The translations under genes were made by a program, and so were the position numbers. Under the pieces are notes generated by a model. The model saw nothing but the letters and a program-made list of their open reading frames with translations. It was not told the DNA's origin and made no database searches. Positions 34,301 through 45,937 of a stretch of DNA of 64,000 bases are shown piece by piece. This stretch comes from Athripsodes cinereus (taxonomy: Eukaryota > Arthropoda > Insecta > Trichoptera > Leptoceridae): NCBI GenBank assembly GCA_947579605.1, contig OX388305.1, positions 40,065,542 to 40,129,541 on the forward strand, in the 5' to 3' direction. Numbering within the stretch: the stretch's first letter is position 1; every line of letters begins with the position of its first letter.

Positions 34301-37300
34301 TGGCTCTGCTTGAGGAATGTCTTGGGACATGTCTCACAACTGTACAGCTCGTCACCCACTCTGCTCTTCTCCTTGTTAAAGTTCTTCTTCTTTTTCTTCT
34401 TCACTTTCAAGGCTGTAAACAACATACACGAACCATCATATTCACACTGATACCTGCCTAAAGGAGTATGGATAACATTATTATATCTACTGTGCTCAGG
34501 AACTCAGGACAAAGGCTTTATCACAATTTTGACAAAACTGGTTTTGTTTGAAAATCAATCATTTGGGTCTACAATCGCATAGGATAAAGGATTCGATCAA
34601 CATGAGTTTCATTAACACTAAAAAAATTCATCTACATAACCATATGGCGAGGTAAAAGGCATCAAACCCCATGGCATTGCAATCTTCCAAGAGGTGCCGA
34701 GGAGTCTCGACTTCCCCTTCACAAAATCTACAAGTGCTCCTATTATTGTTTTGAGCATTAATTTACATAGGTTAGTACATGCTTTGGTTCTTCTGGAGTC
34801 ATATCCTCCAATGATGAATGTTATGTGGTGTTCTCACGAGGTGAATTTCGCTTGCATAAAAAACAAAATCCGTCGGTCATCCATTGACCGTCAAACGTGT
34901 TAAAACAGTTCACCGGCATAGATTCAATCTGTCAGATGGGCTTTGATTTTGTTTTCAAAATAACAGACGTCGAAATGGAGATTGCGGAGTGTTTATTATT
35001 AGTTGGAAATGTTATACCAGAGGTTATAAGGCGCCTTTAAATGAAGGAATCAAATGCCACAAACCAACAACAAGGATAACAACTGTCATGAAACAGGAAA
35101 CATTATGAAGTTTTTACCATAGATACAGGTGCCGCGCACATCTGAATGGCTGACAATATTTTGGTTTCCTGACGATATTCGCCTCATGAGAACAACATTT
35201 TAGACAGCACAAAACAAGCAAAAATAAATAATTCAGAATCATCATGATGCCGTGTGACACTCACCTGCATCTTCAGAAGTAATGACATCATTCAATAATG
35301 TTTCTCCCATGTCCTCCACATCTACAGGTTCCATCTTTATGACTCCCACACTCTGTAGTTCTCCGGCACCCCCTACTTCCTGGATTTGACGTCTCGAACT
35401 TCCCCTCTTGGCTGCAGCGCGTTTGGATTTGCGCTCTTTACACGTGCGATAATGTCCTGGTAGGTAACTGGCTTTACTGAATGACTCCCAACAATATTTG
35501 CAGGGAAATTTCACTTCCTCTCCTAGAAACAAAAAAAATAACACTTAATGGACCACAAAATTATAAAAATTATTATAATTGTTTTAAATAAATAAAAACT
35601 TTTTATTTATTAATGACATTTAATATAGACTGTAAATTCAAAGAATAATTAGTAATGCGACCAATCAAATATCAATCAGTCTTAAACAAGCATTAGTTCA
35701 AAGATACATTCATTTCTTTTTCGAGTCTCTTGTTGTAGATATATTTATCAATGTACGTTAGTGTTGATTCAGATTATATTGATGGTTCATTTATTAGAAG
35801 TGTACGTTTTTACTTCGATCGCCAGTTTGTTTAAATCATGTGCATATAATATGTACCTATGTTTGTTAAAAACTCACCCATATCATTGTTGATCTCATCC
35901 TCCATCTTAATGTCATCATTTGCTTTTTCATCCTTCAGTTGTTTGTTGCTGGTGTTGCTAGCTGCCATCATAGCAACATTGATCAATGGCACATTGTAAT
36001 TCTCATCATCACTATCAGATCCATGATCCAGAGTATCATTGTTGAAGTAATCTCCATCGTCTATACTGTTCTTGATGCTGTTATCTTCGCCTGGAAATAC
36101 TATTCTATCCTCATCTCCACATTCCACTTTTACAAACGGCAAAACAATGTCCCGGATCTTATCTTTATCAGAACCATCCACTTCCTCCATCCCTTGACAA
36201 AAGTTTCTCTGCAATACAGCATCCTCTTTGCTGAGAAAAGACCAAACGTTTGTCCGACTGCTGTCATAGCCACTGTCGGGTGACATGTTGTTGACAATGT
36301 GTTGTTCAGTGAGGACACTGATTGCGAGGGTATTGGAAGGAGATGGATTGCAGATTGTCTTGATGAGAGAGTTACGGAGTTCTATTCTGCGTTGCTCATC
36401 ATCATTGTCCTGAAAAAAGTTACAGTTGACGTTATAATTGACAGCTTATAACTTTGAAATGAAAATGGCTTTCGGAGAACGCAGAAGGCTCGTGGTTCTT
36501 CCTATTGCATACAGCAGGTGCCAGACATGTCAACTTTTATAGTACATGCATTTAAAGTTTTTTATTTTATTAATTAATATATTTTTCTATAATTTCACAT
36601 AACATATGTCCACATCAACATTTAATCGACGATACGTTAATGCGAAATTATAGTTAAAATAATATATTAGTTAATAAAATAAAAAAAACTTTAAATGTAC
36701 GTACTGTCAAATTTGTTAATTTTGAATTATGTTACTTTTCTATTTAACCGATGATGACGTGTAAAGTGAAAGATTTTGTTAGGACCAGTTTATTGCCACA
36801 TTCAGCAGCAAGTTGAAAACATTAATGCTCAGGAGATGTTGCGGTGCCCTTGCGATGTTCACAGATCATTAAGCAGCGCCACATACAAATCATCTATATT
36901 ATTATTAATGGAGTGGGCAGAGATCTGATCCAACTATAGGACAAGGAGAAAAAATGTAGGCTGTAAAACAATAAGAAAAATAAATTAGTTACAGAGTGCA
37001 TTAATTTGGCTACTCTCTGATGGGTTTTTACATTTAAGTCAAAGATAATATTATTTGTTATTGCTATGCACCATCAATGGTAGAAAGGCCAGCTCTATTA
37101 CAATTGTACTCAGTGTATTCATAAAATAATAAAGAGATAGATAAATTTAACTGCAGTCCATTAATATTTATTTATTTATTACTTTATTGCCTTAGGATTA
37201 TTATTATTAGGTTATATGGGGCAGGTCAGGTATATTGGGAGACATGTTACCATAAACAATAATAATACAAGTGCAATGGTAGAGAGGGGAATTCCTAATC

Positions 37301-39776
37301 ACCACAACAAACAATATGGGAACCAAAACAATCCTTTGTGTCAATAAAAGGGTCTAAAATTTATTTTTATAATAATTATTGTAAACAGTTTTGCAGTATT
37401 TATTACTCTTGGTAAAGTTATTTATTTTTAAATAGATAATAAACATGAATTTCATGTAATATAATAAATATTATAATCTACAATAGAAATAATGAGAAAA
37501 AACCATCAACAGCGAAAATCCCAACATAATATAACTGTGTCTACAATATAAAGTATGCATAAACAAAAAATTCAAAGTAATATTATGAGACAACAAAATT
37601 GTTATTGGAATCTATATAATCCAAAATAATAATACTGTCATGGCATATCCCACAAGTGGGGTAGCCAGCATATCAGCTGCATGTAATAAACATGCAAGCT
37701 GACCTCTCTGTGCCAACAGAAAATAAAGATATTCAAGATGGGTGGCAAGCCTGATACTAAGATACGAACACCCACTTTTTACAGGACACTTGAAAAACTT
37801 TCGTAAAAGAATGGGAAATAATGTTGAAAATAACAATCTAAACCAAAGACTTATGTAACGTAGATGTAAGTCATTGTTCTGAACATATAGAAAACCTAAT
37901 ATTATTCAAAAGAATATGAAATTTTTTTATAATCTGAGCATGTTAATTCTTATATTTAAAAAAAAAATGTTAATTCTTATATCAATAAATAATAATGAAA
38001 ACTAGTTCACCGTGTACTAAACTATCTATTTATACTATAATAGCATCTCCCACAAGTGGGGTAGCCAGCAGGGTAACTAACATAACATGTATAGACAGTT
38101 CACACAGATTTAGCCAGTAACAAACTAAGATAATATCGACGGTCCAGTTCAAAATGAAATTTTCGAATATTTTGATTTAATTGGTAATTCGTAAAATCAA
38201 CTCCACAAACAAACAACTACAAAAAATACAGTTATCTTTATATGTTAAATATTTAGTTAATGAAAAATACCTATTTCCAATTCCACAAATAAATATTTCA
38301 AATTGTTTAACTATTGAACGGAACAAAGACAACATAATGCCTCTAACTGTGTGATAATTATATGGTGTATTTAACTTTTTGTTGTGTTTTTAAAGCATAA
38401 TATAAATAGGTAAGTTTATAGCAAAATTATAAAAATTTTGATTTCCAGAATATAAGACATTTCAACTTGTTGATTTGTGGAACTGGACAGTGGATATATT
38501 ATTTATTTATTTATTTTATTCTTCTTGCACATCATCATTCATATAACAAATAAAATATAGCAATATACACAAAAAAAAATTGTGATGATGTGCAGTGGCG
38601 AGATTATCACTATATAGTGATTTCTTCCATCTAACCACGGAATTTCTTCCATCTATATATATATATATATCTTTTGTAATATTGGTACTAACGCAATGAT
38701 ACACACATATATATAAAACATCTAGACCCAGAAAAATTTCAAAAATTATATTATTAGGAAAAAAATTATATATAAAGATTTAATACACTGACAGAAATCA
38801 TTATAATGTGCTCCTGTTAAGTTTGTTTCTGTTGCCACATTACCGCAGAATTGCATGTAATAAACATACGGGATGTTCTCTCTCTGTACTTTAATAAATA
38901 AAATATTATTAAGGATATGTTTTACTTTTAATATTGAGTGATTGATTACCAGAGAAGATGCAGAGAGCGCTCCCTTATCATACAGTTGCAATAACCACAC
39001 CTCCGATGAAAGACAGACATCTCTGAAGGAGGATATCTTCCTTAGGAACTCCTTGCACAAATAGCACACCCACCCTGCGGACATCTGAAAACACAACATA
39101 ATAAAATTAATATTTCATTTGTAGGTAGGTACATATTACGATTGCTGTTTTTTTTTTATTATTTAGCTATTGTATTTTTGTAAAAAAAGGGGAATAATTT
39201 TTCATTTCATTTCATTTCTTTCCATTTTGCAAGATAATCTAGAATTATAATGAACACAAATGCAAACACTTTCACAGTAAACAATATGCTTGTGTCGTGA
39301 AGGTGGAGTGGGTCAGCAGTGAGAAAGCCCAGAGAACAGAAAGTATATTCCTGACATTTCACTTAAAATATTTTTACACCACATGGCTGGGATTACAAAA
39401 TCTAATATTTTATTAGACAGAAAACAAAAATAAACAATTTCTGTTTCCTAATGATCTTTCATGTATAAAAATTTCAAATAAGGTTTTAGACAGATTTGTT
39501 GACTAAAAATTTACATTAAGAATGGTAAAAGTATTAATACATAAAAATATATTATAATACTATGTTTACATAATATAAATACTGTTGCTAAACTTTACAA
39601 ACACATAACCTATAAACATAATAGTATGCGCCACGAATATTTACCTTTTGTTTCGTAATTAAATCCAATATTTCATTTGTTTTCATGAAATACATTTTTA
39701 CGTCCATCACAAGGCAACATCTGCACATTTTAAGCATCCTCTCATCCATATTTATTATATTGTTGCGAAAATTCAT
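28352..39776 (-). CDS. ZAD-type C2H2 zinc-finger protein, twelve exons
   Basis: Exons (high to low): 39776-39645, 39084-38950, 36409-35878, 35522-35265, 34412-34256, 33312-33141, 32516-32202, 31832-31606, 30956-30791, 30694-30562, 29826-29659 and 29016-28352. All have GT/AG borders and phases close to 3060 nt, 1019 residues. ATG at 39776 starts the frame; another in-frame Met is residue 10. Residues 17-75 form a ZAD (C18-x2-C21, C51-x2-C54, then F, C and L), the insect dimerisation domain. A long acidic linker (90-266) carries VKVE and IKME sumoylation-like motifs. One C2HC finger at about 272-294 and seventeen C2H2 fingers follow, to about residue 855. The tail is Asn/Ser/Thr-rich and low-complexity. 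Probably a sequence-specific nuclear regulator; orthologue unknown. Several introns cut fingers, and two finger blocks look duplicated (see findings). Confidence 0.9.
29316..29549. mobile_element. Palindromic MITE in the last ZAD-gene intron
   Basis: The left arm gtcggttctatgaaacctct to ctacagatcaacaaat and the right arm atttgttgatctgtag to aggtttcatcgaaccgac are reverse complements over about 90 bp with few mismatches, separated by about 45 bp. No coding content. Confidence 0.9.
29870..29985 (-). repeat. Dispersed LINE-tail repeat, minus copy
   Basis: Has ggcaaggagagaagacaatt and ccccttgtgggatatgccat, in reverse orientation to the copy at 37635. It lies in the ZAD-gene intron 29827-30561. 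Confidence 0.6.
30110..30350 (-). mobile_element. tRNA-headed SINE
   Basis: Nearly full-length second copy of the element at 9415-9645, in the same orientation. Shared blocks include acacccagacccaggacaat, ggcaagagcgttacctc and cacacagatcgagctagt. The tRNA-like head is at the high-coordinate end, and the copy lies in a ZAD-gene intron. Confidence 0.82.
31340..31530 (-). mobile_element. LINE 3'-end relic
   Basis: The minus strand matches the tail at 59781-60131 (plus-strand blocks aacgccatacaggt, cttgagaatttgatccac, cacgtggttctcgg). It is broken by deletions and lies in the ZAD-gene intron between exons 31832-31606 and 30956-30791. Confidence 0.75.
32543..33011. mobile_element. TIR element, copy 2 (family with 14035-14502)
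   Basis: Left tagcattcacattgcttcac and right gtgaacaaatgtgaatac are inverted repeats, each followed inward by ggatgatcatccagagtg or its complement. The body contains gtttatggtcgtttcgg as in copy 1. It begins about 27 bp before the exon at 32516 in gene direction. Confidence 0.78.
33405..33465 (+). repeat. SINE tail fragment
   Basis: Contains agtttgggattagctcgatc and tgttatgtt, the 3' part of the SINE at 9415 and 30110 in plus orientation. No tRNA head is present. Confidence 0.55.
33713..34239 (+). mobile_element. Deleted pogo/Tigger-like transposon
   Basis: The ends cagtggtaccttgacatacg and ggaggtaccactg are inverted repeats, with ta just before the left end and tg after the right. An internal frame (33755-33985) contains [20 protein letters not shown] then a Lys/Glu-rich end, which looks like the C-terminal tail of a pogo/jerky-type DDE transposase; the catalytic part is missing. 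The element ends 16 nt from the 5' splice site of the ZAD-gene exon 34412-34256. Confidence 0.75.
34440..35264. other. ZAD-gene intron without a clear element
   Basis: Holds a fragment (ctgtgctcaggaactcag, aaggcttt, near 34490-34560) related to the terminal repeats of the element at 44686-45357. No other recognisable feature. Confidence 0.4.
36538..36712. mobile_element. Hairpin MITE in the ZAD gene
   Basis: The arm tagtacatgcatttaaagt followed by an A/T-rich stretch to ctataatttc is mirrored by gaaattatag and actttaaatgtacgtact. The stem is about 65 bp and imperfect. It lies in the intron between exons 39084-38950 and 36409-35878. Confidence 0.7.
37635..37770 (+). repeat. Dispersed LINE-tail repeat
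   Basis: Contains ggcatatcccacaagtgggg, tagccagcatatcagctgca, aataaacatgcaagctgacc and a tcaagatgggtggc end. Related plus copies are at 5284, 38040, 42838 and 45780, and minus copies at 8985, 17210, 29870 and 50565. The shared tacccca(c)ttg block resembles the tail of the LINE family at 59781. Confidence 0.7.
38080..38145 (-). repeat. SINE tail fragment
   Basis: Contains cataacatgtatagacagtt and cacacagatttagccagt, matching the 3' end of the SINE at 30110. Another piece of the same family is at 38690-38750 (tactaacgcaatgatacaca). Confidence 0.5.
38150..38500. mobile_element. TIR element, copy 2 of the 27768 family
   Basis: Carries attgaacggaacaaagac, gtgtttttaaagcataatat and a right end acttgttgatttgtggaact, parallel to 27768-28147. 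The left terminus is partly eroded. Confidence 0.75.
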
Positions 39777-40536
39777 TCACAAATAAACTGCAGTTTTACT
39801 GTCGACAACATAGATTTCAAAAACACATTTTAAGTTGAAAACTATAATTCACATCGTCATCGTGGCGATTTCTGTAATACTCAGTGTATTTGTTTTAATT
39901 TCTAAAATAAATTAATTTGAAATTCTGAAATATTTAATCGAATTTTTATTATTTTCTTCTCACAACCTCACAGTTTCACAATAATAAAATCAATGAAAGA
40001 TGTTTGCATCATAGAGAATAAAGAAAAGTGACAGCCGCTAAACCGTAGATAAAAATAGAAATTCTTTTTATCTTTTCAATTTCACTGCGTTTGTCTATGG
40101 ATATACAATATGTTTGACAGATGACAGATAAGGCAGGAAGGTTAATGTCAGACGGGTTTACGATAATATTGTTATTAAACAATAAACAACTTGAAATGTT
40201 TTTATATTTACGTCTTGCATTGTGTCCTGTACGCACATACACCTATCATATTATGTGAGAACACGGCTTAGGCTTTAAGAGCTTCAGGTAATTAAGGAAT
40301 ACGTGTGTGAATGTTTTTACTTATGCTTTGCTTTATAACAATTTACTCACAAATATAACGAAATATTTAGATTGTAGGTTGTACAAATTGTCTTAAAATA
40401 TTGAATTGCTAGAATCTACCTTAACTTTCACATAGTTAATTCAACTGAGAGTTAAAAAAATAGTTTAATTACAACCAGTCCTCGATTTTTGAGTCTTTCA
40501 AAGTACTCATATCCTTTCTCTTATTTCAAGTACAGT

Positions 40537-40709
40537 AGGGTTACTCTTGACGAAATCTTAATCATACGACGCGCGAAGTGACTATTAGCCAAAAATCTCT
40601 CGAGATCTCGTGGTAACGCGGTATTTTTGACCATAGTCCCTTCGCGCATTGTATGATTAAGATCAAGACTAGATTTATATCGTGTTTAGATTGTGTCAAG
40701 AGTAGCCCT
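40537..40709. mobile_element. Foldback MITE, copy 2
   Basis: The termini agggttactcttgac and gtcaagagtagccct are inverted (one mismatch). The arms, from atcttaatcatacgacgcgc on the left to attgtatgattaaga on the right, are complementary almost to the centre. The 173-bp element matches 13390-13573 throughout. Confidence 0.85.
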
Positions 40710-41032
40710 GCTGTTGCCTATTAGGTATAAGTCTGGTATCCCTGCTGTAGGGTGTTATAATTTTTGTTTAAAGTTTATAATATATTAGGTATCTTCCGAT
40801 AGATATTACCTATGTAGATTCGCTATGCAGACATTTAAGTTTATTATGTACCTTTGCAACATATTATTTGAATTATACCTTGTACATCTCATAAGATCTG
40901 CAAGTGTAGCCCTGCAGATCAATAAGTGGATTATTGCAAAACTTTATTATATTATTCATTAAAAAAAGTCTTCGTAGAATTAGATGCGAGAAACAAAAAG
41001 TGATGTGGCTTGTACTTAATTTCAGAGAGAGA

Positions 41033-41040
41033 TATATAAA
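41033..41040 (+). promoter_or_regulatory. Possible TATA box
   Basis: TATATAAA followed by gggg, 76 bp before the ATG at 41116 and next to a purine-rich stretch. Position and sequence suit a core promoter; only sequence supports it. Confidence 0.4.
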
Positions 41041-41115
41041 GGGGAGACATAGATGGAAGAGGATGCTTAAGACAAGTGTTGTGGGATTGTAGGAGAGGAG
41101 AGAAGAGAGAGAGAG

Positions 41116-42408
41116 ATGGCGTCTGTAGGAAGTGTAGTGAAACAGGAGACTGAGACTGAGGAAGGGGGCGGAGGAGGGAAGGAACATATTGAGGTAGAGG
41201 TGGAGAGTATGGAAGTATTCAGAAAGAGGTACAAATATGGAGACATACTGGAAAACAATGCTCCAAGTGAGAACGCAGGAGGAGGGGACACAATCAAAGT
41301 AGAATTTGATACAATATACAATCCTGATCCTGTCCCATTTAGTCGTCTTCGCCAGCGTTTATTAATGGGGGCCACTCCTCCAACTGCAACTGATATCAAA
41401 CGTGAACCCGAAGACGATGTTATGTATCAAGAAGATACAGATGAAGAATATCAGTTTGTAGATGCGAGTGAATTAAATTCTGAATTGTCTTCAAAAACAA
41501 ATGGGGACAAAACTAATAATACGACACCTCCCGGGACTTCAGCTCAGTGGGGACTGGCTGGAGTAAATAATGAGGATCTCTTAAAGGAACCCGTGTATGT
41601 GGACGAATGCTTTCAAGATGAGACAAACACATTCCAGTGCAACAATTGTCTCAAAAAATTCAACACGTTTCATTCTCTAAAGCAACACAGAGTGGTGCAC
41701 AGCAATGAAAAACCTTTCAAGTGCGACACGTGCGGCAAACACTTTGCCAGAAAAGGTGATCTTCAAAGACACAAATCAATCCACACGGGTGAAAAACCCC
41801 ATCAGTGTCAAGTTTGCTTCAAGACATTTAGGGAATCATCCAAATTAAAGAATCACCTGGTGAGTCACAGCGGAGAGAAAGCGTTTGAATGTGGCATTTG
41901 TTTGAAGAAGTTCACCTTAGCCACTAATCTCATGAAGCACAAACTTATCCATACGGGGGAGAAACCGTTTGAATGTGATATCTGTCTGAGGAGATTCCGG
42001 CAGCTGTCCTGTCTAGTCACCCACAAATTCCTCCACAGTGGTGAGAAACCGTTTCAGTGTGAGATTTGCTTACAGAGGTTCACACAGTCGTCCAGTTTGA
42101 TGAAGCACAAAATGACCCACAGTGGGGAAAAACCATACGAGTGTAATATCTGCTTCAGACGTTTCCGTCAGACTTCTAGTCTCAGAGTTCATGTGCTGAC
42201 TCACAGTGGGGAGCGACCGTTTATATGTGGAGTGTGTAGTAAATCCTTTAGACAATCTTCTAATTTAACACGACACATGGCCAGTCATAAAAACGATGAT
42301 TTGTCCATGGACTCATCTTCTGAAATACTCTTAGATAATGCCATATTGAATAGTGCTGCAGAGGCACCTTCAGATGAAGTTTATTCTAGCCCAAGTAGAA
42401 ACTCTTAG
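41116..42408 (+). CDS. C2H2 zinc-finger protein, eight fingers, intronless
   Basis: Single open frame of 430 residues, ATG to TAG. Residues 1-165 are acidic with sumoylation-like motifs VKQE, IKVE and IKRE. Eight consecutive C2H2 fingers run from about 173 to 393, starting FQCNNCLKKF, FKCDTCGKHF and HQCQVCFKTF and ending FICGVCSKSF. They are joined by TGEKP/SGEKP-type linkers, the classical DNA-binding array. A short Ser/acidic tail follows. Fingers 4-7 share ICL-[KRQ]-[KR]-F cores and probably arose by local duplication. Likely a nuclear transcription factor; no orthologue recognised. A TATA-like site lies 76 bp upstream and the ZAD gene is divergent from it. Confidence 0.93.
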   Translation: MASVGSVVKQETETEEGGGGGKEHIEVEVESMEVFRKRYKYGDILENNAPSENAGGGDTIKVEFDTIYNPDPVPFSRLRQRLLMGATPPTATDIKREPEDDVMYQEDTDEEYQFVDASELNSELSSKTNGDKTNNTTPPGTSAQWGLAGVNNEDLLKEPVYVDECFQDETNTFQCNNCLKKFNTFHSLKQHRVVHSNEKPFKCDTCGKHFARKGDLQRHKSIHTGEKPHQCQVCFKTFRESSKLKNHLVSHSGEKAFECGICLKKFTLATNLMKHKLIHTGEKPFECDICLRRFRQLSCLVTHKFLHSGEKPFQCEICLQRFTQSSSLMKHKMTHSGEKPYECNICFRRFRQTSSLRVHVLTHSGERPFICGVCSKSFRQSSNLTRHMASHKNDDLSMDSSSEILLDNAILNSAAEAPSDEVYSSPSRNS

Positions 42409-42837
42409 GAATATCGGCTGTTTTAGTAATAAGCTATGATTTTCATATACGGAGCAGTACTCGGTAATAATGACACCAGCTTTATATTGGATAAATAGGG
42501 CTACACCCATACCAAGAAACATTACTCTTATTTGTAAAAGTATATATGTATGTGTAGATTTTTTATAAGATCACACCTAATTTATTTATTTATTCTTTGT
42601 AGTAATATTGTATAAACATACAGTCCTATATGAAAGTGTAAATTTTAAAGTGATGGCTTAAATTTCAAAATCATTTACTAAAAATATAATTCCTATTCAT
42701 AATTCAGATAACATAATATTTAAATGACCTACAGATGTTATTTCATCAGACAATAAGAGTAATTGTTCTTCGCAAATCTGCTCTGCTTAATGTTTATACA
42801 AAAACAAATGCATACATATATTTTTATTTGTCCATCC

Positions 42838-42955
42838 GTGCCGTCATGGCATGTCCCTCAACTGTGGTAGCCAGCGGATCAGTCACACTTAATAAACATG
42901 CAATATGTTCTCTAAAAATTTAAAAAGCACTCAAGATGGGTGGCATATCTCATAG
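42838..42955 (+). repeat. Dispersed LINE-tail repeat
   Basis: Carries catggcatgtccctcaactg, tagccagcggatcagtcaca and aataaacatgcaat. Same family as 37635, more diverged. Confidence 0.6.
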
Positions 42956-43004
42956 CTAACTGTCATAAAAGTGATGTTATGTTATGTTATGTCATTCACT
43001 TTAA

Positions 43005-43165
43005 AACTTATAGAAAATAATAATAAGTATATTCATTACCAAGGACCCCACTATTTTTTTATTGTTTTATGTGTAAAAAATGGTTTTAATGCTTACTATT
43101 CAGTTTATTCAAGAAATGTCAAAATATTTGTTTATTCACTTGCGTCATTATAAATACGCAACGAC
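43005..43165. repeat. Fragment of the 26288 foldback family
   Basis: Contains agtttattcaagaaatgtca followed by a aatacgcaacgac end, matching the right arm of the palindrome at 26288-26955. Confidence 0.5.
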
Positions 43166-43679
43166 GATATGTCAAATTTTAACTTTTTTTTTTTTAAAAA
43201 GATATATCTGGGTTTTGTTATAAACCCAAATACAACTTTATACACCTTCCACAGTAAGCTAAAAGCTTGTGTCGTGAAAGTTTCTTAAATTGCTTTCTAA
43301 AGTATTTCTCTGTTTCTATTTCTTCAGTATCATTAGGAATTGTATTATTAATATATCAATCGCATATAGGAATATAGGAATTAGTTTCTTGCCACTCTCG
43401 TGTTATAATTGTGGATTTTAATGTTCAATTGAATCTTTTTGTCAGTTTTGGTTAGATCATTGATCGTTTTGTGAGAATATTTATCCTTTACCAATATTAT
43501 TTTAATAATAAAATAATGATATGCATATAGTGAAACAATTTTTTATATCATCCATGAAAGACATTGCTCTCTGTGCGTACTTGACTCATAAAACTCTTTA
43601 TACCTGTACTGTGTATTTATTTATGTATGTCGTGTAAACATTCTAAAGAATTTATCTATGATTTTGTCATAACAATTAT

Positions 43680-44405
43680 AATAATATATTTTTCACTGTA
43701 GAGTTTATTTATGATTTTGTCATATAACATTGATAATATTTTTTTCACCGTAGAATTTATTTATGATTTTGTCAGATAACATAAATTTTTCACTGTAGAA
43801 TTTATTTATGATTTTGTCATATAACATAAATAATAATAAATGTTTCACTGTAGAATTTATTAATGATTTTGTCATATAACATTGATAACAATAAATTTTT
43901 CACTGTAGAATTTATTTATGATTTTGTCATATAACATTGATAGTAATAAATTTTTCATTGTAGAATTTATTTATGATTTTGTCATATAACATTGATAGTA
44001 ATAAATTTTTCTCTGTAGAATTTATTTATGATTTTGTCATATAACATTGATAATAATAAATTTTTCACTGTAGAATTTATTTATGATTTTGTCATATAAC
44101 TTAAATAATAATAAATTTTTCACTGTAGAATTTATTTGTGATTTTGTCATATAACATTGATAACAATAAATTTTTCACTGTAGAATTTATTTATGATTTT
44201 GTCATATAACATTGATAGTAATAAATTTTTCATTGTAGAATTTATTTATGATTTTGTCATATAACATTGATAATAATAAATTTTTCACTGTAGAATTTAT
44301 TTATGATTTTGTCATATAACTTAAATAATAATAAATTTTTCACTGTAGAATTTATTTGTGATTTTGTCATATAACATTGATAATAATAAATTTTTCACTG
44401 TAGAA
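43680..44405. repeat. 55-bp minisatellite
   Basis: About 13 units of 55 bp, each with gtagaatttatttatgattt, gtcatataac and an ataaatttttcactg end; for example gtagaa at 44015, 44070 and 44125. The first units vary in length. The variable part (attgataac, attgatagt, attgataat, ttaaataat) recurs in order, suggesting a multi-unit higher-order repeat. Confidence 0.95.
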
Positions 44406-44685
44406 GTTTTTGAAATGTGTACAAAGTTTAATAATAATAAAATAAGAATTATATTTTTGTTGGATTTTGATAAAGAGGCAAAAGCTTAACATTTTTTTCA
44501 TATGAACCTGATAATGCACAAGTAATAGCTTCTATTAATTAATATTATACTTATTGTGCAGTTTTCATTACCCAAACCTTTGTGAAATTGAATGAAGATG
44601 CCATATATTAGTATTATATTGTAAAGAGTGTGATAGATTTGTGTCGATATTATTATATTATATTATGTTATATTATAATATTGTC
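44406..44685. other. AT-rich stretch
   Basis: No recognisable feature apart from simple A/T runs. Confidence 0.4.
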
Positions 44686-45357
44686 TGTGCTCGGGACAAA
44701 GGCTTCAAACCACATTAGTAAAAACTTGTAGGATAAACAAAGTGTCAAATTATTGTCATTATTATTTTACCATCTTATTGTAATGTAGTTTCTTTATTGT
44801 GTCATAAAAATTCAAGAATTATCAAGTTACAAGCCAAAAATTAAAAAAAAAATGTTGATTAAGTCCTTTGTACTGACAGAGTTTAGCAACATGTAACCAA
44901 AGATATACTAGATAGGTAATTCAAAGAAAAAATCGGTCCTACAGCCGATCAAATTTTACAGCCAGTTTTAAACCAGCGTCCGTTGAGACGGTTTGTTAGA
45001 CAGCGCATAACCATTATCATCTTAATGATATAGAGTGAGACAGCATAATATTATTATTGTTATTATTAATGTGTTAAGTTGGAACACGAATATTCCGCAA
45101 TAATGTACTGAATTGCAGGTCTAGTATGTCTATGCATATAACAGAGATTTTGTGCTGTTTGAGTCCTTTATCCTATTGGATATTTGCAATTAAGTCCTAG
45201 CTAAAAAAATATATATTTTGCTTTTTCTATAAAAACTAGACGTTTGGGGATTGAATCCCTTTACCAGAATGTGTACAAGACACAAATAATTGATTTAAAT
45301 TTTAAAACCACTTTTGCCAAAGTTGTGGTTTGATGCCTTTGTCCTGAGCACAGTCGA
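44686..45357. mobile_element. TIR element of about 670 bp
   Basis: The left end tgtgctcgggacaaaggc, then tcaaaccac, is the inverted copy of the right end gtggtttga, then tgcctttgtcctgagcac. Inside no coding frame survives. A fragment of the same terminus is at 34490-34560. Confidence 0.72.
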
Positions 45358-45779
45358 TATGTTGTATAGATTGTTAAGATGTAGTGTAGTATGTTATTGT
45401 GCCATAATTGAGGATTGTAGGATTAGTCCCATTTAAGTTGCGTACTCATGAATACCTAATGCATCAGTGTACCTATTAATTGACTGGCATTGTGAGATGC
45501 ATTCACACTCAGGACTCAGAGAATGAACTCCATTGTTGCATATAATATGCAAATGTAGGTTGGTACAGTCACAAGATGTGATCACTGATATTATATACCT
45601 AGTAATAAATTATATACTCAATAATAAAAAAATGATTAATGTTAACTTACACATAATGATTACCATGTACCTACCTAAATATATTTTTATAATAGGCAAC
45701 ATTAAATTTAACTAATGCATATACCTACCTATGTGTTTGATATGTTAGAAAATATGTCTACTACTACTATTACTACTTT

Positions 45780-45895
45780 ACCATCACGGCATATCCCGCA
45801 AGTGGGGTAGCCAGCAGACCAGTCGGATGCAATAAACATGCAAGCTGTCTTCTCCGTGCCAAGAAACAATCAAGATATTCTGAATTTAATATGTA
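45780..45895 (+). repeat. Dispersed LINE-tail repeat
   Basis: Has cacggcatatcccgcaagtg, tagccagcagaccagtcgga and aataaacatgcaagctgtct. Close to the 37635 copy. Confidence 0.68.
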
Positions 45896-45937
45896 AAATG
45901 TCTTTATTTTCCAACACAAGACATTCGCAAAAAAAGT

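Larger units (their letters stand above)
39777..41115. promoter_or_regulatory. Shared upstream region of two divergent zinc-finger genes
   Basis: Separates the ATG of the ZAD gene (minus, 39776) from that of the eight-finger gene (plus, 41116). It contains a foldback MITE at 40537-40709 and a TATA-like site at 41033. No other site could be assigned. Confidence 0.55.
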
